From positions 37,787-101,786 of the forward strand of contig CAMBIX010000007.1 in the NCBI GenBank assembly GCA_945867815.1: a stretch of DNA of 64,000 nt. The letters run 5' to 3'. Below the pieces are notes generated by a model. It worked only from the letters and a program-made list of their open reading frames with translations. It did not search any database and was not told where the DNA came from. The stretch's first letter is position 1, and each line of letters starts with the position of its first letter. This stretch comes from an uncultured Veillonellaceae bacterium. Lineage in GTDB: Bacteria > Bacillota > Negativicutes > Veillonellales > Veillonellaceae. The position numbers and the translations under genes were made by a program. Shown one piece after another: positions 26,670 through 35,532 of the stretch.

Positions 26670-26815
26670 ATTCATGATAGGTATCTTTGCTTTAGTGAAA
26701 TTGTGTTGAAAGCGATTGTTTTTTTTCATAAATTATAGGTTGCTGGTAGTCTAAATAAAGTGATTAGTATATAATAATATTGAATAAAATCTTGTCTATT
26801 TATAAGGAGATTTAA

Positions 26816-28159
26816 ATGAGTATTTGGGTCATTTTACAGGTGATTGTACTCTTAGGTTCTATCTACTTAGGGGTACGTATTGGTGGCATGGGCATAGGTT
26901 ATGCAGGTGCCCTAGGGGTTCTTATCTTGTCCTTGGGACTAGGAATGACACCAGGGACAGTACCTTGGGACGTAATCCTTATTATTATGTCCGTTATTGG
27001 TGCTATTTGTGCGATGCAGTTAGCTGGAGGACTGGATTATCTAGTACAGTTGGCGACAAAGATTTTACGTAAAAATCCTAAGCACATTAACTATTTGGCA
27101 CCAGCAGTTACCTATTTTTTAACCTTCTTTGCTGGAACAGGTCATACAGCCTATTCTATGATTCCGGTTATTACGGAAATTGCTAAAGGAGAGAATATTA
27201 AGCCGGCTATTCCTTTATCTATTGCGGTAGTCGCGAGTCAGGTGGCTATTACGGCTAGTCCGGTATCAGCTGCTGTTATTGCGGTGAGTGGATTTTTAGA
27301 ACCCTTCGGTGTATCATATCCCTTGTTACTATTAATTTTCTTCCCGACCACTTTCTTAGGCTGTATGATTACAGCTTTTATTTTAAGTACCTTTATGAAT
27401 AATCGCTTGGATAGTGACCCTGTTTATCAGGAACGTTTAGCCCGTGGAGAGGTAAAACCGTCTCGTAAACATGATGAACCAATAATATTGCAGAAAGGGG
27501 CTAAACTGTCTGTTTGGATTTTTTTAATTGGCATCGTTTTAATTGTCTTGTATGCAACAGCCATTTCTAAAAATGTAGGTTGGATTCAACATGTTATTTT
27601 GTCTCGCAATGATGCTATTGTTAGCTTTATGTTGGCTATAGCAACGGCTATTGTATGTTTCTGCAAGTTAGATACTAATGAATTGGTTAATACAAGTACT
27701 TTTAAGTCAGGCTTATCTGCTTGTGTCTGCGTATTGGGGGTTGCTTGGTTAGGGGATACCTTTGTTAAAGGCCATATTCCTGAAATAAAGATTATTGCGT
27801 CTCAGATGATTGTAGCCTATCCTTTCTTATTGGCAGTAGCCTTTTTCTTTGCCAGCATGCTTCTTTATTCACAGGCGGCTACGGCACAGGCTCTTATACC
27901 GACGGTTATTGTGGCATTGGGGATTACGCCAGAGCATACAGCTGAGTTGCCTGTTGTAGTCGCATCCTTTGCGGCAGTGTCAGCCCTCTTCGTCTTGCCG
28001 ACGTATCCAACCCTTCTAGGGGCGGTGCAGATGGATGATACAGGAAGTACGCGTATCGGTAAATATGTATTTAATCATCCTTTCTTGGTACCAGGCGTAT
28101 TAGCGATTGCTATTTCGGTAGCCTTAGGATTTGTTATGGCGCCGATGATGATTCATTAA
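26816..28159 (+). CDS. Anaerobic C4-dicarboxylate carrier, DcuA/DcuB family
   Basis: 447-aa inner-membrane antiporter with about 10-12 hydrophobic segments that in related anaerobes exchanges fumarate, malate or aspartate for succinate. Family features: RIGGMGIGYAGALGVLIL at the N-terminus, MQLAGGLDYLVQLATKILRKNPKHI, FAGTGHTAYSMIPVI and SQVAITASPVSAAV. Start ATG 26816 with AAGGAG 7 nt upstream. It has its own promoter region after the asparaginase terminator. Uptake of aspartate and export of succinate would complete the asparagine/aspartate fermentation suggested by the upstream genes. DcuA and DcuB cannot be told apart here. Confidence 0.9.
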   Translation: MSIWVILQVIVLLGSIYLGVRIGGMGIGYAGALGVLILSLGLGMTPGTVPWDVILIIMSVIGAICAMQLAGGLDYLVQLATKILRKNPKHINYLAPAVTYFLTFFAGTGHTAYSMIPVITEIAKGENIKPAIPLSIAVVASQVAITASPVSAAVIAVSGFLEPFGVSYPLLLLIFFPTTFLGCMITAFILSTFMNNRLDSDPVYQERLARGEVKPSRKHDEPIILQKGAKLSVWIFLIGIVLIVLYATAISKNVGWIQHVILSRNDAIVSFMLAIATAIVCFCKLDTNELVNTSTFKSGLSACVCVLGVAWLGDTFVKGHIPEIKIIASQMIVAYPFLLAVAFFFASMLLYSQAATAQALIPTVIVALGITPEHTAELPVVVASFAAVSALFVLPTYPTLLGAVQMDDTGSTRIGKYVFNHPFLVPGVLAIAISVALGFVMAPMMIH

Positions 28160-28200
28160 GGAAAAGCAATGATTATGGTCATTGTTAATAAATAGATAGT

Positions 28201-28244
28201 AATAAGGCTGTACTAGCACTAGTGCTAGTACAGCCTTATTTGTT
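28201..28244. terminator. Perfect 40-bp palindromic terminator
   Basis: 28201-28240 is a perfect palindrome: a 20-nt arm beginning AATAAGGCTGTACTAG and its exact complement. T-rich tail TTTG. Downstream of the Dcu gene. Confidence 0.75.
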
Positions 28245-28374
28245 AAAAATGGATAGGTTAATGAATAAAGTGTGAAATAACAGTTTTCAATCTTTCTGAT
28301 TTGTGGTTAAATATAGGGTAGAGTTAGATTCTTAATTTATTCTTGTAAGTACAGTATAGAGAGGAATGTCACAT

Positions 28375-28716
28375 ATGAGTCAAGTCGCTTATTTTGCCAT
28401 TCATTATAATGAAAATCATGAAGATACGTGTGGGTATATTGCCTATAATCCCGATACAAAGGAAGCCCTTGTCTCTCTTGACGGTGATAGCTGGAATAAG
28501 AAGGTAACTGAGTATCTACATACGCCATTTACTATGCAGCGGGCTACAGGGCTTGAATCTTATGAAGCACAAGAAATCGAACCCTTACGGTCTATGACGG
28601 ATTTGAAATTAGCGTTAACGCTTATGTGGGAAAAGATTCGTGTCTATGTTGATTGGAGTCGTCCTGTTGAAATTGATGGAGTGGATTACTTCGTTACAGA
28701 TCCTTTGTCTATGTAA
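28375..28716 (+). CDS. Conserved-looking hypothetical protein, 113 aa
   Basis: Not recognised. A soluble acidic protein, with Tyr/His-rich N-terminus (SQVAYFAIHYNENHEDTCGYIAYNPDTKE), a beta-rich first half, then an amphipathic helix (LRSMTDLKLALTLMWEKIRVYVDW) and a short C-terminal beta segment. No signal peptide, no membrane helix, one Cys. ATG 28375 is preferred because AGAGAGG is 10 nt upstream; the ATG at 28366 is too close to it. Base usage matches its neighbours, so it is likely a real gene. It is followed by the cluster of DnaA-box-like sequences and a tRNA. Confidence 0.65.
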   Translation: MSQVAYFAIHYNENHEDTCGYIAYNPDTKEALVSLDGDSWNKKVTEYLHTPFTMQRATGLESYEAQEIEPLRSMTDLKLALTLMWEKIRVYVDWSRPVEIDGVDYFVTDPLSM

Positions 28717-28783
28717 AAAAGATAGAGGCTCTTGTGGTTAACTAGTATAAAATAGTTATATATGTACTGAGTTATCCTCTTTC

Positions 28784-28879
28784 TGTGGATAACTCGGTGT
28801 ATAACTTGTGAATAGCATAATTAGCTATCCACTTTAAGCTGTGCATAAGTGGTAAAAATAGTGTATAACTTGTGTATAA
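28784..28879 (+). promoter_or_regulatory. Cluster of DnaA-box-like 9-mers
   Basis: One exact box TGTGGATAA (28784-28792); one-mismatch boxes TGTGCATAA (28840-28848) and TGTGTATAA (28871-28879); and two-mismatch copies at 28796, 28807, 28860 and, in opposite orientation, 28825. Seven sites in 96 bp, nearly all in one orientation. No replication-initiation gene adjoins, so a DnaA-titration or regulatory site is more likely than the chromosomal origin. No protein-binding evidence is available from sequence alone. Confidence 0.45.
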
Positions 28880-28901
28880 GTGATTAAAAACGTTCATACA
28901 T

Positions 28902-28978
28902 GCGTCTATAGCTCAGTAGGATAGAGCAGCAGTTTCCTAAACTGCGTGTCACTGGTTCGATTCCGGTTAGGCGCACCA
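28902..28978 (+). tRNA. tRNA-Arg (anticodon CCT)
   Basis: A complete cloverleaf: acceptor GCGTCTA/TAGGCGC, D-arm GCTC...GAGC, anticodon arm GCAGT-TTCCTAA-ACTGC with CCT at positions 34-36, T-arm ACTGG-TTCGATT-CCGGT, and an encoded ACCA 3' end. It reads AGG codons. A palindromic terminator follows at once, and an IS30-family element is inserted just beyond. Confidence 0.95.
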
Positions 28979-29031
28979 ACATAAAAATAGGCATAAGGTT
29001 TTGTATAACCTTATGCCTATTTTTATGTTCT
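28979..29031. terminator. Long palindromic terminator after tRNA-Arg
   Basis: A 23-bp perfect stem (arm AACATAAAAATAGGCATAAG plus GTT, loop TTGTAT), with A-rich and T-rich ends so that it can act in both directions. Confidence 0.85.
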
Positions 29032-29049
29032 TATTTAGCTAAATTTTTA

Positions 29050-30144
29050 TTACGTAAATTGCAAATCGAAGTTGAACACTTTCTTAAAAGTCATCAATTC
29101 CCCTAATAACCTAACTTCTTCTAGGAATGCCTCTAGTGGTGTTCTATAGCCTAAGATCTTACGTGGTAAATTATTGCACTGACGCATAGCTCTTCTAATC
29201 AGACTTTCTGATACAGTAGAGATAGGCATTCCTTTAGGGATGAATCGTCTAAGTAATCCATTATGCCGTTCGTTAGAACCTCGCTCCCATGAAGAGTAAG
29301 GATGGGCAAAGTAAATATCAAGTGAATCTGAGGCTAATTCAGCTATAGTACTGAACTCGCTGCCATTATCACTAGTAATACTCTTGCATATGTCCTTAAG
29401 GTTCTCAGAATCTGTAAAAGTGGATAACCAAGTTTCTAGCGTACATTTTACATCTTCAGCTCGTCCAGATTGACTTCGTAAAACGACGTATAAGCGCGTT
29501 TTACGTTCAATCAGGGTAACTAGTACCTGGTCATTTTTATTCTTAGTACCTCGCACAGTATCTATTTCCCAGTGACCAAATTCTTCTCTAGTATCTATTG
29601 AAGAAGGACGTTCATCAATAGATGCCCCTAATCGCTTTTTATTCTGGCGAGTATGAGCTTTGCGTTGAGAGCGCTTAACTATTAGTGGCAAATCAATTGG
29701 ACGTATAGATAATGAGGCCTGATGAATGTAGTTATATATTGTTTTAGTACATGCCATCTCACACTCTTTAAACAATGCCATACGTTTAGCATGTCCGACG
29801 GTTGAATCAACAGACCAACCGTCTTTTATGAAACGTTCTTCAACCCAATCTAGGAAGCGACCTATGCGTATAACCTTCTTATGTGAGATAGAATGACTAT
29901 GCATTTTCTCATACTTAATTTGTCCAGCATCAGCACAGTAAAGAAGGCAAGATTTACCTTGCTTTATCTGCACAACTGTACCCCGCTTTAACTCTGAATA
30001 TATCGTGGTACGAGACCTTTTTAAGTCTTGAGCTATTCGTGTTATGTTGCATTTAGCGCGTGTTCTTTGCTCGATGTAGAAGCGTTCAGCATAATTTAGA
30101 TGTTTTCTTGAACGGGTAGACGTGATATGATTAGTGTATTCCAT
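29050..30144 (-). CDS. IS30-family transposase
   Basis: 364-aa transposase. N-terminal HTH for end binding (YAERFYIEQRTRAKCNITRIAQDL.RSRTTIYSELKRG), then a DDE catalytic core: FGHWEIDTVRG (first Asp), ITSDNGSEFSTI (second Asp) and HPYSSWERGSNERHNGLLRRFIPKG (Glu), all typical of the IS30 family. The reading frame is intact and may be active. The stop codon (29050-29052) lies just outside the left inverted repeat, so the last residues are read through the IR and into flanking DNA. Start ATG 30144 follows CAAGGAGGTACCC. Confidence 0.92.
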   Translation of the reverse strand: MEYTNHITSTRSRKHLNYAERFYIEQRTRAKCNITRIAQDLKRSRTTIYSELKRGTVVQIKQGKSCLLYCADAGQIKYEKMHSHSISHKKVIRIGRFLDWVEERFIKDGWSVDSTVGHAKRMALFKECEMACTKTIYNYIHQASLSIRPIDLPLIVKRSQRKAHTRQNKKRLGASIDERPSSIDTREEFGHWEIDTVRGTKNKNDQVLVTLIERKTRLYVVLRSQSGRAEDVKCTLETWLSTFTDSENLKDICKSITSDNGSEFSTIAELASDSLDIYFAHPYSSWERGSNERHNGLLRRFIPKGMPISTVSESLIRRAMRQCNNLPRKILGYRTPLEAFLEEVRLLGELMTFKKVFNFDLQFT

Positions 30145-30253
30145 AGTGGGTACCTCCTTGGTTATGACATTTAATATGTGGTTACAACATAATCATATCA
30201 CAGGTCACCTACTATGGAATTTTTTATGTGTTCAACTTCATTTTACAATCAAC
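29054..30253 (-). mobile_element. IS30-family insertion sequence (about 1.2 kb)
   Basis: 26-nt imperfect terminal inverted repeats at 29054-29079 and 30228-30253 match at 21 positions and share GAAGTTGAACAC at their inner part. They flank one transposase gene. The left end sits 23 bp after the tRNA terminator. A solo copy of the right end is at 7612-7637. No clear target duplication was identified by eye. Confidence 0.8.
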
Positions 30254-30256
30254 CGA

Positions 30257-30739
30257 TTATGTTTCTTTATATTTATCTAAGAGATCCCAAGGAATGCTAC
30301 ACAGGTAATGGTCTTGGGGAAAGCGTTCTAAATGGTCTTGGTGCTCAGGCGAACTAGGAATATAGTTTGTTAAGGGTAAGACTTCAACTTGGATTTTAGC
30401 TGCTTTCGGTTGTTTTTGGATAAAGGCTTTGGCTTCTATTAGATGGTTAGGATCTTTGCTATAGATGCCAGTACGGTATTTATGGCCGATGTCCATACCT
30501 TGCTTATCAAGGCTATAGGGATCGATAATTTCAAAGAAATAGGTTAGGAGTTGCGTAAGTTTTATTTTTTTAGGGTCGAAGTTTGTTTTTACACATTCGG
30601 CATAGCCGTCATAGGGTGAGTTTAGGTCTTGCATTTGTCCATTAGCACGGCCAGCTTCTGTTTTTATGACACCTGGCAGGGTATTTAAAAAATATTGGAC
30701 GCCCCAGAGGCAGCCACCAGCTAAATAGATGGTTTCCAT
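30257..30739 (-). CDS. msrA: Peptide-methionine (S)-S-oxide reductase
   Basis: Repairs oxidised methionine in proteins in the cytosol. 160 aa. The catalytic motif is AGGCLWGVQYF at residues 7-17 (usual GGCFWG; here Leu replaces Phe, a known variant). Also seen: GRANGQMQDLNSPYDGYAECVKTNFDP, FFEIIDPYSLDKQGMDIGHKYRTGIY and SPEHQDHLERFP. There is no fused MsrB domain. Start ATG 30739 has CTAGGAG upstream. The IS30 element ends four bases downstream of the stop, so the 3' end narrowly escaped disruption. Fits with catalase and OhrR in this window as oxygen-stress defence. Confidence 0.92.
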   Translation of the reverse strand: METIYLAGGCLWGVQYFLNTLPGVIKTEAGRANGQMQDLNSPYDGYAECVKTNFDPKKIKLTQLLTYFFEIIDPYSLDKQGMDIGHKYRTGIYSKDPNHLIEAKAFIQKQPKAAKIQVEVLPLTNYIPSSPEHQDHLERFPQDHYLCSIPWDLLDKYKET

Positions 30740-30875
30740 TGAATACTCCTAGTGATACGTGTAGAAAATGTAGAAAATAGGCTTATTGATTGATTAGTTT
30801 ATGAGTTAATATAGGTAATTAAGGTAAGTGGGTAATTAGGAGCGGTGAGTCGATATGCATTTATCTAAGAGGCTA

Positions 30876-31412
30876 TCAATCCGTATAGGATAATTGACTA
30901 TATACTTGATAGCCAGCTAGTTTTTCGCGAGCTTTTAACTTAGGCAGTTCAATCATAAAAGCGAGTTCGTATACCTTAGCACCTAGCTCTTCGACGAGTT
31001 CCGTCATGGCCTTGGCGGTGCCGCCTGTAGCAAGGAGATCATCTACGATGAGGACCTTAGCTCCTTTATGAAAGGCATCCTTGTGGATTTGAATGGTATT
31101 TTTACCATATTCTAAATCATAAGAGGCGCTGACAACGTCTGCAGGTAATTTACCAGGTTTACGAGCAGGTACAAAGCCAGCCCCGATGGCATAGGCAATG
31201 GCGGCGCCAAAGATAAATCCGCGGGCATCAGCACCAAGTACGTAGTCGATGTCTTTATTTTTATAGCGGTTAATGAAGTCGGTTAGAATGATTTGCAGCC
31301 CTTTTGCATCCTTAAGGGCGGTTGTGATATCGCGAAAGAGAACGCCTCTTTCTGGGAAATCAGGAATGGAGCGAATAAGGGATTCAATGTATTGTTTGTC
31401 TTGTGTATTCAT
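30876..31412 (-). CDS. apt: Adenine phosphoribosyltransferase
   Basis: Purine salvage: adenine plus PRPP gives AMP. 178 aa, normal length. Seen: IRSIPDFPERGVLFRDITTALKD at the N-terminus, GADARGFIFGAAIAYAIGAGFVPARKPGKLP, and the PRPP-binding motif VLIVDDLLATGGTAKAM. Start ATG 31412 has a weak ribosome site (GCAGGTA). A single minus-strand gene, 137 nt upstream of msrA. No partner gene (such as relA) adjoins in this window. Confidence 0.94.
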   Translation of the reverse strand: MNTQDKQYIESLIRSIPDFPERGVLFRDITTALKDAKGLQIILTDFINRYKNKDIDYVLGADARGFIFGAAIAYAIGAGFVPARKPGKLPADVVSASYDLEYGKNTIQIHKDAFHKGAKVLIVDDLLATGGTAKAMTELVEELGAKVYELAFMIELPKLKAREKLAGYQVYSQLSYTD

Positions 31413-31616
31413 GAGATACCTGCTTGTGTAAAAATAAGAATTGATATTTTGTCAGTATGACTAGATTCATTGCTTATAGCTATAGTGGTTTTTCTTATAT
31501 TATATGGCTGTAAATCTAATAGTATAACTTATGAGTCTAGCATATCATTATTTGAGAAGGTTAGCTACTAGGCAGTAGTTTACTTTTATAAGAGTTTAAT
31601 ACCAATAATCATGATT

Positions 31617-31705
31617 CGGGTGACGTGAATGACGCGAATGTTGACGCGAATGACGCGAATGATTAGAATGATGATTAGAATATGATTAGAATATGATTAG
31701 TAAGA
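31617..31705 (+). repeat. Short tandem repeats upstream of the AlbA_2 gene
   Basis: Direct repeats of TGACGCGAATG and variants (31618-31665) pass into repeats of ATGATTAGAAT (31660-31705). They occupy the region where the promoter of the next gene should be, within the 313-nt gap 31413-31724. Copy-number change could alter expression. Confidence 0.7.
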
Positions 31706-31724
31706 CGATAAATAGGTAGAGGAT

Positions 31725-33029
31725 ATGCATTATATAGAGGATGAGCAAACTGAATTAAAACAAACCATAACAGATAATTTAAAGAAAGAGGTACTTGCTT
31801 TTATAAACACAAAGGGCGGTACAATATATATTGGTATTGCTGATGATGGATGCCTTATAGGTGTTGAAAACCCAGATGAAATGATGCTGGCTATTCGAAG
31901 TATGATTCATGATTCTTTGTATCCAGATGCAATGATGTTTATTCAATTGCGATTAGTAAGAGAAGAAAATAAATCAATTATCAAAATAAATGTATTAGAA
32001 GGTACCAACAAACCTTATTATTTACTGGCCAAGGGATTACGTCCATCAGGTGTTTATATAAGGCAAGGGACAGCTACAGTAAAGGCATCATCAGAAGCTA
32101 TCAGACAAATGATAAAACAATCTGATGGCGATGTATTTGAAGAGAATATCTCTTTAGAGCAAGACCTAACATTTACTATAACAAAAACTATATTTAAGCA
32201 ACATGGGCTACTGCTAGAGAAACAGCAAATGCAGACATTAGGTTTTGTCCGTATAGATGGAGTGTATACTAATTTAGCTTGGCTTTTGTCTGATCAATGT
32301 CCATTTTCTATTAAAGCGGCCGTTTTTCAGGGGCAAAATCAAGAGGCTTTTAAAGATAGGAAGGAATTTAATGGTTCCCTATTAAAACAATTGGAAGATT
32401 GTTATGAATATTTAGAATTAAATAATCCGGTAGCAGCTGACTTTCAGGGTCTCTATAGAAAAGATAAAAGAGTCTATCCAAGTCAGGCCATACGAGAAGC
32501 CTTATTGAATTGTATCGTGCATCGCGATTATTCAATTAGTGCGAGCAGTCTTATTAGCGTATATGAAAATCGAATGGAATTTACGTCTATAGGCGGTTTA
32601 TTACCAGGTATACAAAAGGATGATATTTTATTAGGTGTATCTGTATGTCGCAATAAGGGTTTAGCTAATATTTTTTATCGATTAGGTTTAATTGAAGCTT
32701 ATGGAATAGGGTTATTAAAAATTCAGAGTTTATATAAGGGACATACGGTTCAACCGCAGATTTTAACAGCGTCTAATTCATTTAAAATCATTTTACCTCG
32801 AATGACTGATATAGAAGAGACTATAGTGGAATCGATTACTAATGAAGATGAGGAAAAGCGTATTATATCTTATATAACGATTCATGGTAAGATAAATAGA
32901 CGTCATGTAGAAAGCTTATTAGGTATTAGTGGGCCAACTGCGTTACGAATATTGAAGACTATGATACATAAGGGTTACTTGTGTAAACAGGGACAAGGAA
33001 AAAATACTGTATATATATTACAGAAGTAG
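31725..33029 (+). CDS. AlbA_2/Schlafen-like ATP-binding protein with C-terminal winged helix
   Basis: 434 aa. N-terminal AlbA_2 (AAA_4) domain, residues about 1-115: EDEQTELKQTITDNLKKEVLAFINTKGGTIYIGIADDG. The middle resembles the RecG-like/HATPase_c_4 region: YPSQAIREALLNCIVHRDY and FTSIGGLLPG...GVSVCRNKGLANIFYRLGLIEAYGIGLLKI. A C-terminal winged-helix (about 365-434: ISYITIHGKINRRHVESLLGISGPTALRILKTMIHKGYL) suggests DNA binding. Such proteins are usually annotated as transcriptional regulators and some occur in defence islands; there is no other defence gene here. Start ATG 31725 has TAGAGG upstream. Lower GC than its neighbours and the tandem repeats upstream hint at acquisition. Confidence 0.75.
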   Translation: MHYIEDEQTELKQTITDNLKKEVLAFINTKGGTIYIGIADDGCLIGVENPDEMMLAIRSMIHDSLYPDAMMFIQLRLVREENKSIIKINVLEGTNKPYYLLAKGLRPSGVYIRQGTATVKASSEAIRQMIKQSDGDVFEENISLEQDLTFTITKTIFKQHGLLLEKQQMQTLGFVRIDGVYTNLAWLLSDQCPFSIKAAVFQGQNQEAFKDRKEFNGSLLKQLEDCYEYLELNNPVAADFQGLYRKDKRVYPSQAIREALLNCIVHRDYSISASSLISVYENRMEFTSIGGLLPGIQKDDILLGVSVCRNKGLANIFYRLGLIEAYGIGLLKIQSLYKGHTVQPQILTASNSFKIILPRMTDIEETIVESITNEDEEKRIISYITIHGKINRRHVESLLGISGPTALRILKTMIHKGYLCKQGQGKNTVYILQK

Positions 33030-33093
33030 ATAAATAGGATTATTTTACCTAGTGTTTTATGTAAGTCATATATAATGTTAGGAGATGAAGTGT

Positions 33094-33993
33094 ATGCCAA
33101 AGAGAGAGGGCAATTATCGTTTGGGGATTACGTGTGCTATTGCTACTTACATTTTATGGGGTGTCTTTCCCCTATATTGGGCTTTATTAGACAATGTAGA
33201 TGCCTTTAGTATATTGGCCCAGCGGATTGTGTGGACCTTGGTGTTTATGTGCCTCTTGGTCGGGCTGTTTCGAAGGCAGGCGTTTGTAGCTAATTGTAAG
33301 CGCTTGTGGGCAGATAAAAAACGTTTAGGCTTGGTTACATTGGCTTCCTTATTAATTTCAGCTAATTGGCTGATTTATATTTGGGCGGTTAATAATAATC
33401 ATGTATTAGATACGAGTATTGGCTATTATTTGAATCCTTTAGTCAGTGTATTATTAGGCGTTCTCTTATTTGGCGAGTATTTAATCATGGCCAAGCGGAT
33501 AAGTGTAGGCCTAGCGGCTATAGGGATTATCGTATTAGCCTTTCATTTAGGGCATGTGCCTTGGATTGCTTTAGGACTGGCCTTGAGCTTCGGCCTTTAT
33601 GGGGCGGTTAAGAAAAAGCTCTTTATTGATCCTTTCTCTAGTATTACTATAGAGACTTTGCTTGTTAGTCCATTGGCACTTATCTATCTGTGTTTTGTGA
33701 ATCCTTCTTCCTGGGGATTTTATTCAGCGGCTCATATAGAGACGGTGGCTCTCTTAATGGGAACTGGTGTGGTGACGGCGATTCCTTTGATTCTTTTTTC
33801 CTTTGGAGCTAACCATTTGCCGCTAAATATATTGGGGTTTACCCAGTATATTTCACCAACTATAGCCTTTCTGTTAGCGATATTTTATTTTAAAGAAGGC
33901 CTAGATTTGGTGCAGTTAGGTGCCTTGTGCTGTATATGGGCGGCTTTAGTTATTTTTACAGTATCCGAACGATTTATTACCTACCGAAAATAG
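33094..33993 (+). CDS. rarD: RarD-type EamA/DMT-family transporter
   Basis: 299-aa inner-membrane protein with about ten helices and two EamA halves. ATYILWGVFPLYWALL, AQRIVWTLVF, ISANWLIYIWAVNNNHVLDTSIGYYLNPLVSVLLG and GANHLPLNILGFTQYISPT are typical of RarD (chloramphenicol-sensitive protein family). The substrate is not established for the family. Start is ATG 33094, 9 nt after AGGAG; the in-frame ATG at 33085 directly abuts the ribosome site. Stands alone, 64 nt after the AlbA_2 gene. Confidence 0.85.
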   Translation: MPKREGNYRLGITCAIATYILWGVFPLYWALLDNVDAFSILAQRIVWTLVFMCLLVGLFRRQAFVANCKRLWADKKRLGLVTLASLLISANWLIYIWAVNNNHVLDTSIGYYLNPLVSVLLGVLLFGEYLIMAKRISVGLAAIGIIVLAFHLGHVPWIALGLALSFGLYGAVKKKLFIDPFSSITIETLLVSPLALIYLCFVNPSSWGFYSAAHIETVALLMGTGVVTAIPLILFSFGANHLPLNILGFTQYISPTIAFLLAIFYFKEGLDLVQLGALCCIWAALVIFTVSERFITYRK

Positions 33994-34197
33994 GAATTCC
34001 ATAGGCCCGTTTATTTTATGGTAAAATAGTAATGAGTCTTTATCTTATAGTTCTTAGTTAATAGGTCTTTATTTTACGGTTTTTAGTTGAGAAGACTCAT
34101 TGATAAAGTAAATAGTTGATACAAGTTAAGAAATAACAAGTTAAGAAATAATGAGTAAGAATATATATATTATTCAGTAGATACCAGGAGGTATGGA

Positions 34198-35532
34198 ATG
34201 AAAGAATTAAAACCCTTAGTAGATAATGATAAAGATTATACCCTAGATGAGGCGATAGCAGAGGCTAATCGCTGTTTAAATTGCCCTAAGCCGTTGTGCC
34301 GTACTGGATGCCCTATTGAGCAGGAAATTCCTCAGTTTATCCATGCCCTAGCCCAAGGAAATTTAGGGGAAGCCAACGATATTATTTACCATTGTAGTGA
34401 CTTACCGGCCTTGTGTGGCCGTTTATGTCCTCGTGAAAATCAATGTGAAGGGCATTGTATCCTTAATCGAGCTAAAAAACCAATTAATATTGGGAAGTTA
34501 GAACGTTTTGTAGCTGATTTTAGATATGATCATCCTGTAAAAACGATTAAGCGCCTTAAGCCAGAAGCATTGGCTAAGGTGGCTGTAGTAGGTGCTGGCC
34601 CTGCTGGCTTAAGTGCAGCTATGGACTTAGCAAGAGATAACTATGAAGTAACTGTTTTTGAACAGGCTGACGCAGCTGGTGGTGTTTTACTCTATGGAAT
34701 CCCTGAATTTCGTTTAACGAAATCTTTAGTGGAACGAGAAATTAAAAAATTAGAAGGCCTAGGTGTGACGTTTGTTTATAATACAGTCATTGGCAAGGAT
34801 AAGACGATAGATCAATTATTTGAAGACGGCTATCAAGCTGTCTTTGTTGGGACAGGTACGCATGTACCAATGGATATGTCTATGGATAATGATCAAGTGT
34901 CAGGTGTTATTCAGGCGATGAGTATTTTAACAAAGGTACAGTTGCACCTAGAGGGTAAGATTAAAGAAGACTCTATTCCAGTGGCTGCTGGTGACCGTGT
35001 CGTTGTTATTGGGGCTGGGAATGTAGCTATTGATGCGGCTCGTATGTGTGTAGCTTTAGGGGCGGATGTGACGATTGCCTATCGTCGTGGAGAAGTGAAT
35101 ATGGCTTGCTTACCATCAGAATATGAAGAAGCCAAGGAAGATGGTGTGAAATTTGTTTTCTATGCGTCTCCAAAAGCTGTAGAAGGTAAGGATAAGGTAG
35201 AAGGCTTTACCTATGATGTACAAGAAGCGGTAGGAGATCCTAAAGAGGGTAAGATTCAGAGTACAGGCCAGGTTAAAACGATTCCATGTGATAAAATTGT
35301 TATCGCAATTGGGCATAAGCCAAACCCAGCCTTATTTGGTCAAATAGCAGGTATTGAAACCGATGAAAAGGGATATATAAAAGTCAGTGAAGAACCTTAT
35401 GGTATGACGAGTCGTCCTGGTGTATTTGCTGCTGGGGATACTGTCCATCGGCCAGCTACAGTTGTTTTAGCTATGCGGGAAGGCCGTAAGACCGCGAAGG
35501 GCATTGAAGACTATTGTCAAAAGAAGGCTTAA
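34198..35532 (+). CDS. GltD-like FAD/NAD(P)-dependent oxidoreductase
   Basis: 444 aa. N-terminal cysteine-rich [4Fe-4S] region (CLNCPKPLCRTGCPIEQEIPQFI and CGRLCPRENQCEGHCIL, residues about 28-85), FAD Rossmann motif VAVVGAGPAGLSAA near residue 129, NAD(P) motif VVVIGAGNVAIDAARM near 262, and FAAGDTVHRPATVVLAMREGRK at the C-terminus. This is the layout of the small subunit of glutamate synthase and of NfnB/SudA-type enzymes. No large glutamate-synthase subunit adjoins, so GltD proper is uncertain; an orphan paralogue that passes electrons to another acceptor is possible. Start ATG 34198 follows AGGAGG. Confidence 0.8.
   Translation: MKELKPLVDNDKDYTLDEAIAEANRCLNCPKPLCRTGCPIEQEIPQFIHALAQGNLGEANDIIYHCSDLPALCGRLCPRENQCEGHCILNRAKKPINIGKLERFVADFRYDHPVKTIKRLKPEALAKVAVVGAGPAGLSAAMDLARDNYEVTVFEQADAAGGVLLYGIPEFRLTKSLVEREIKKLEGLGVTFVYNTVIGKDKTIDQLFEDGYQAVFVGTGTHVPMDMSMDNDQVSGVIQAMSILTKVQLHLEGKIKEDSIPVAAGDRVVVIGAGNVAIDAARMCVALGADVTIAYRRGEVNMACLPSEYEEAKEDGVKFVFYASPKAVEGKDKVEGFTYDVQEAVGDPKEGKIQSTGQVKTIPCDKIVIAIGHKPNPALFGQIAGIETDEKGYIKVSEEPYGMTSRPGVFAAGDTVHRPATVVLAMREGRKTAKGIEDYCQKKA

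Noticed and set aside
28784..28879. Chromosomal origin of replication
   Set aside because: No dnaA, dnaN, gyrB, rpmH or parAB nearby, no clear switch of gene strand, and no DUE of the usual form next to it.
31725..33029. Defence island
   Set aside because: Only a single AlbA_2-type gene, with housekeeping genes on both sides.
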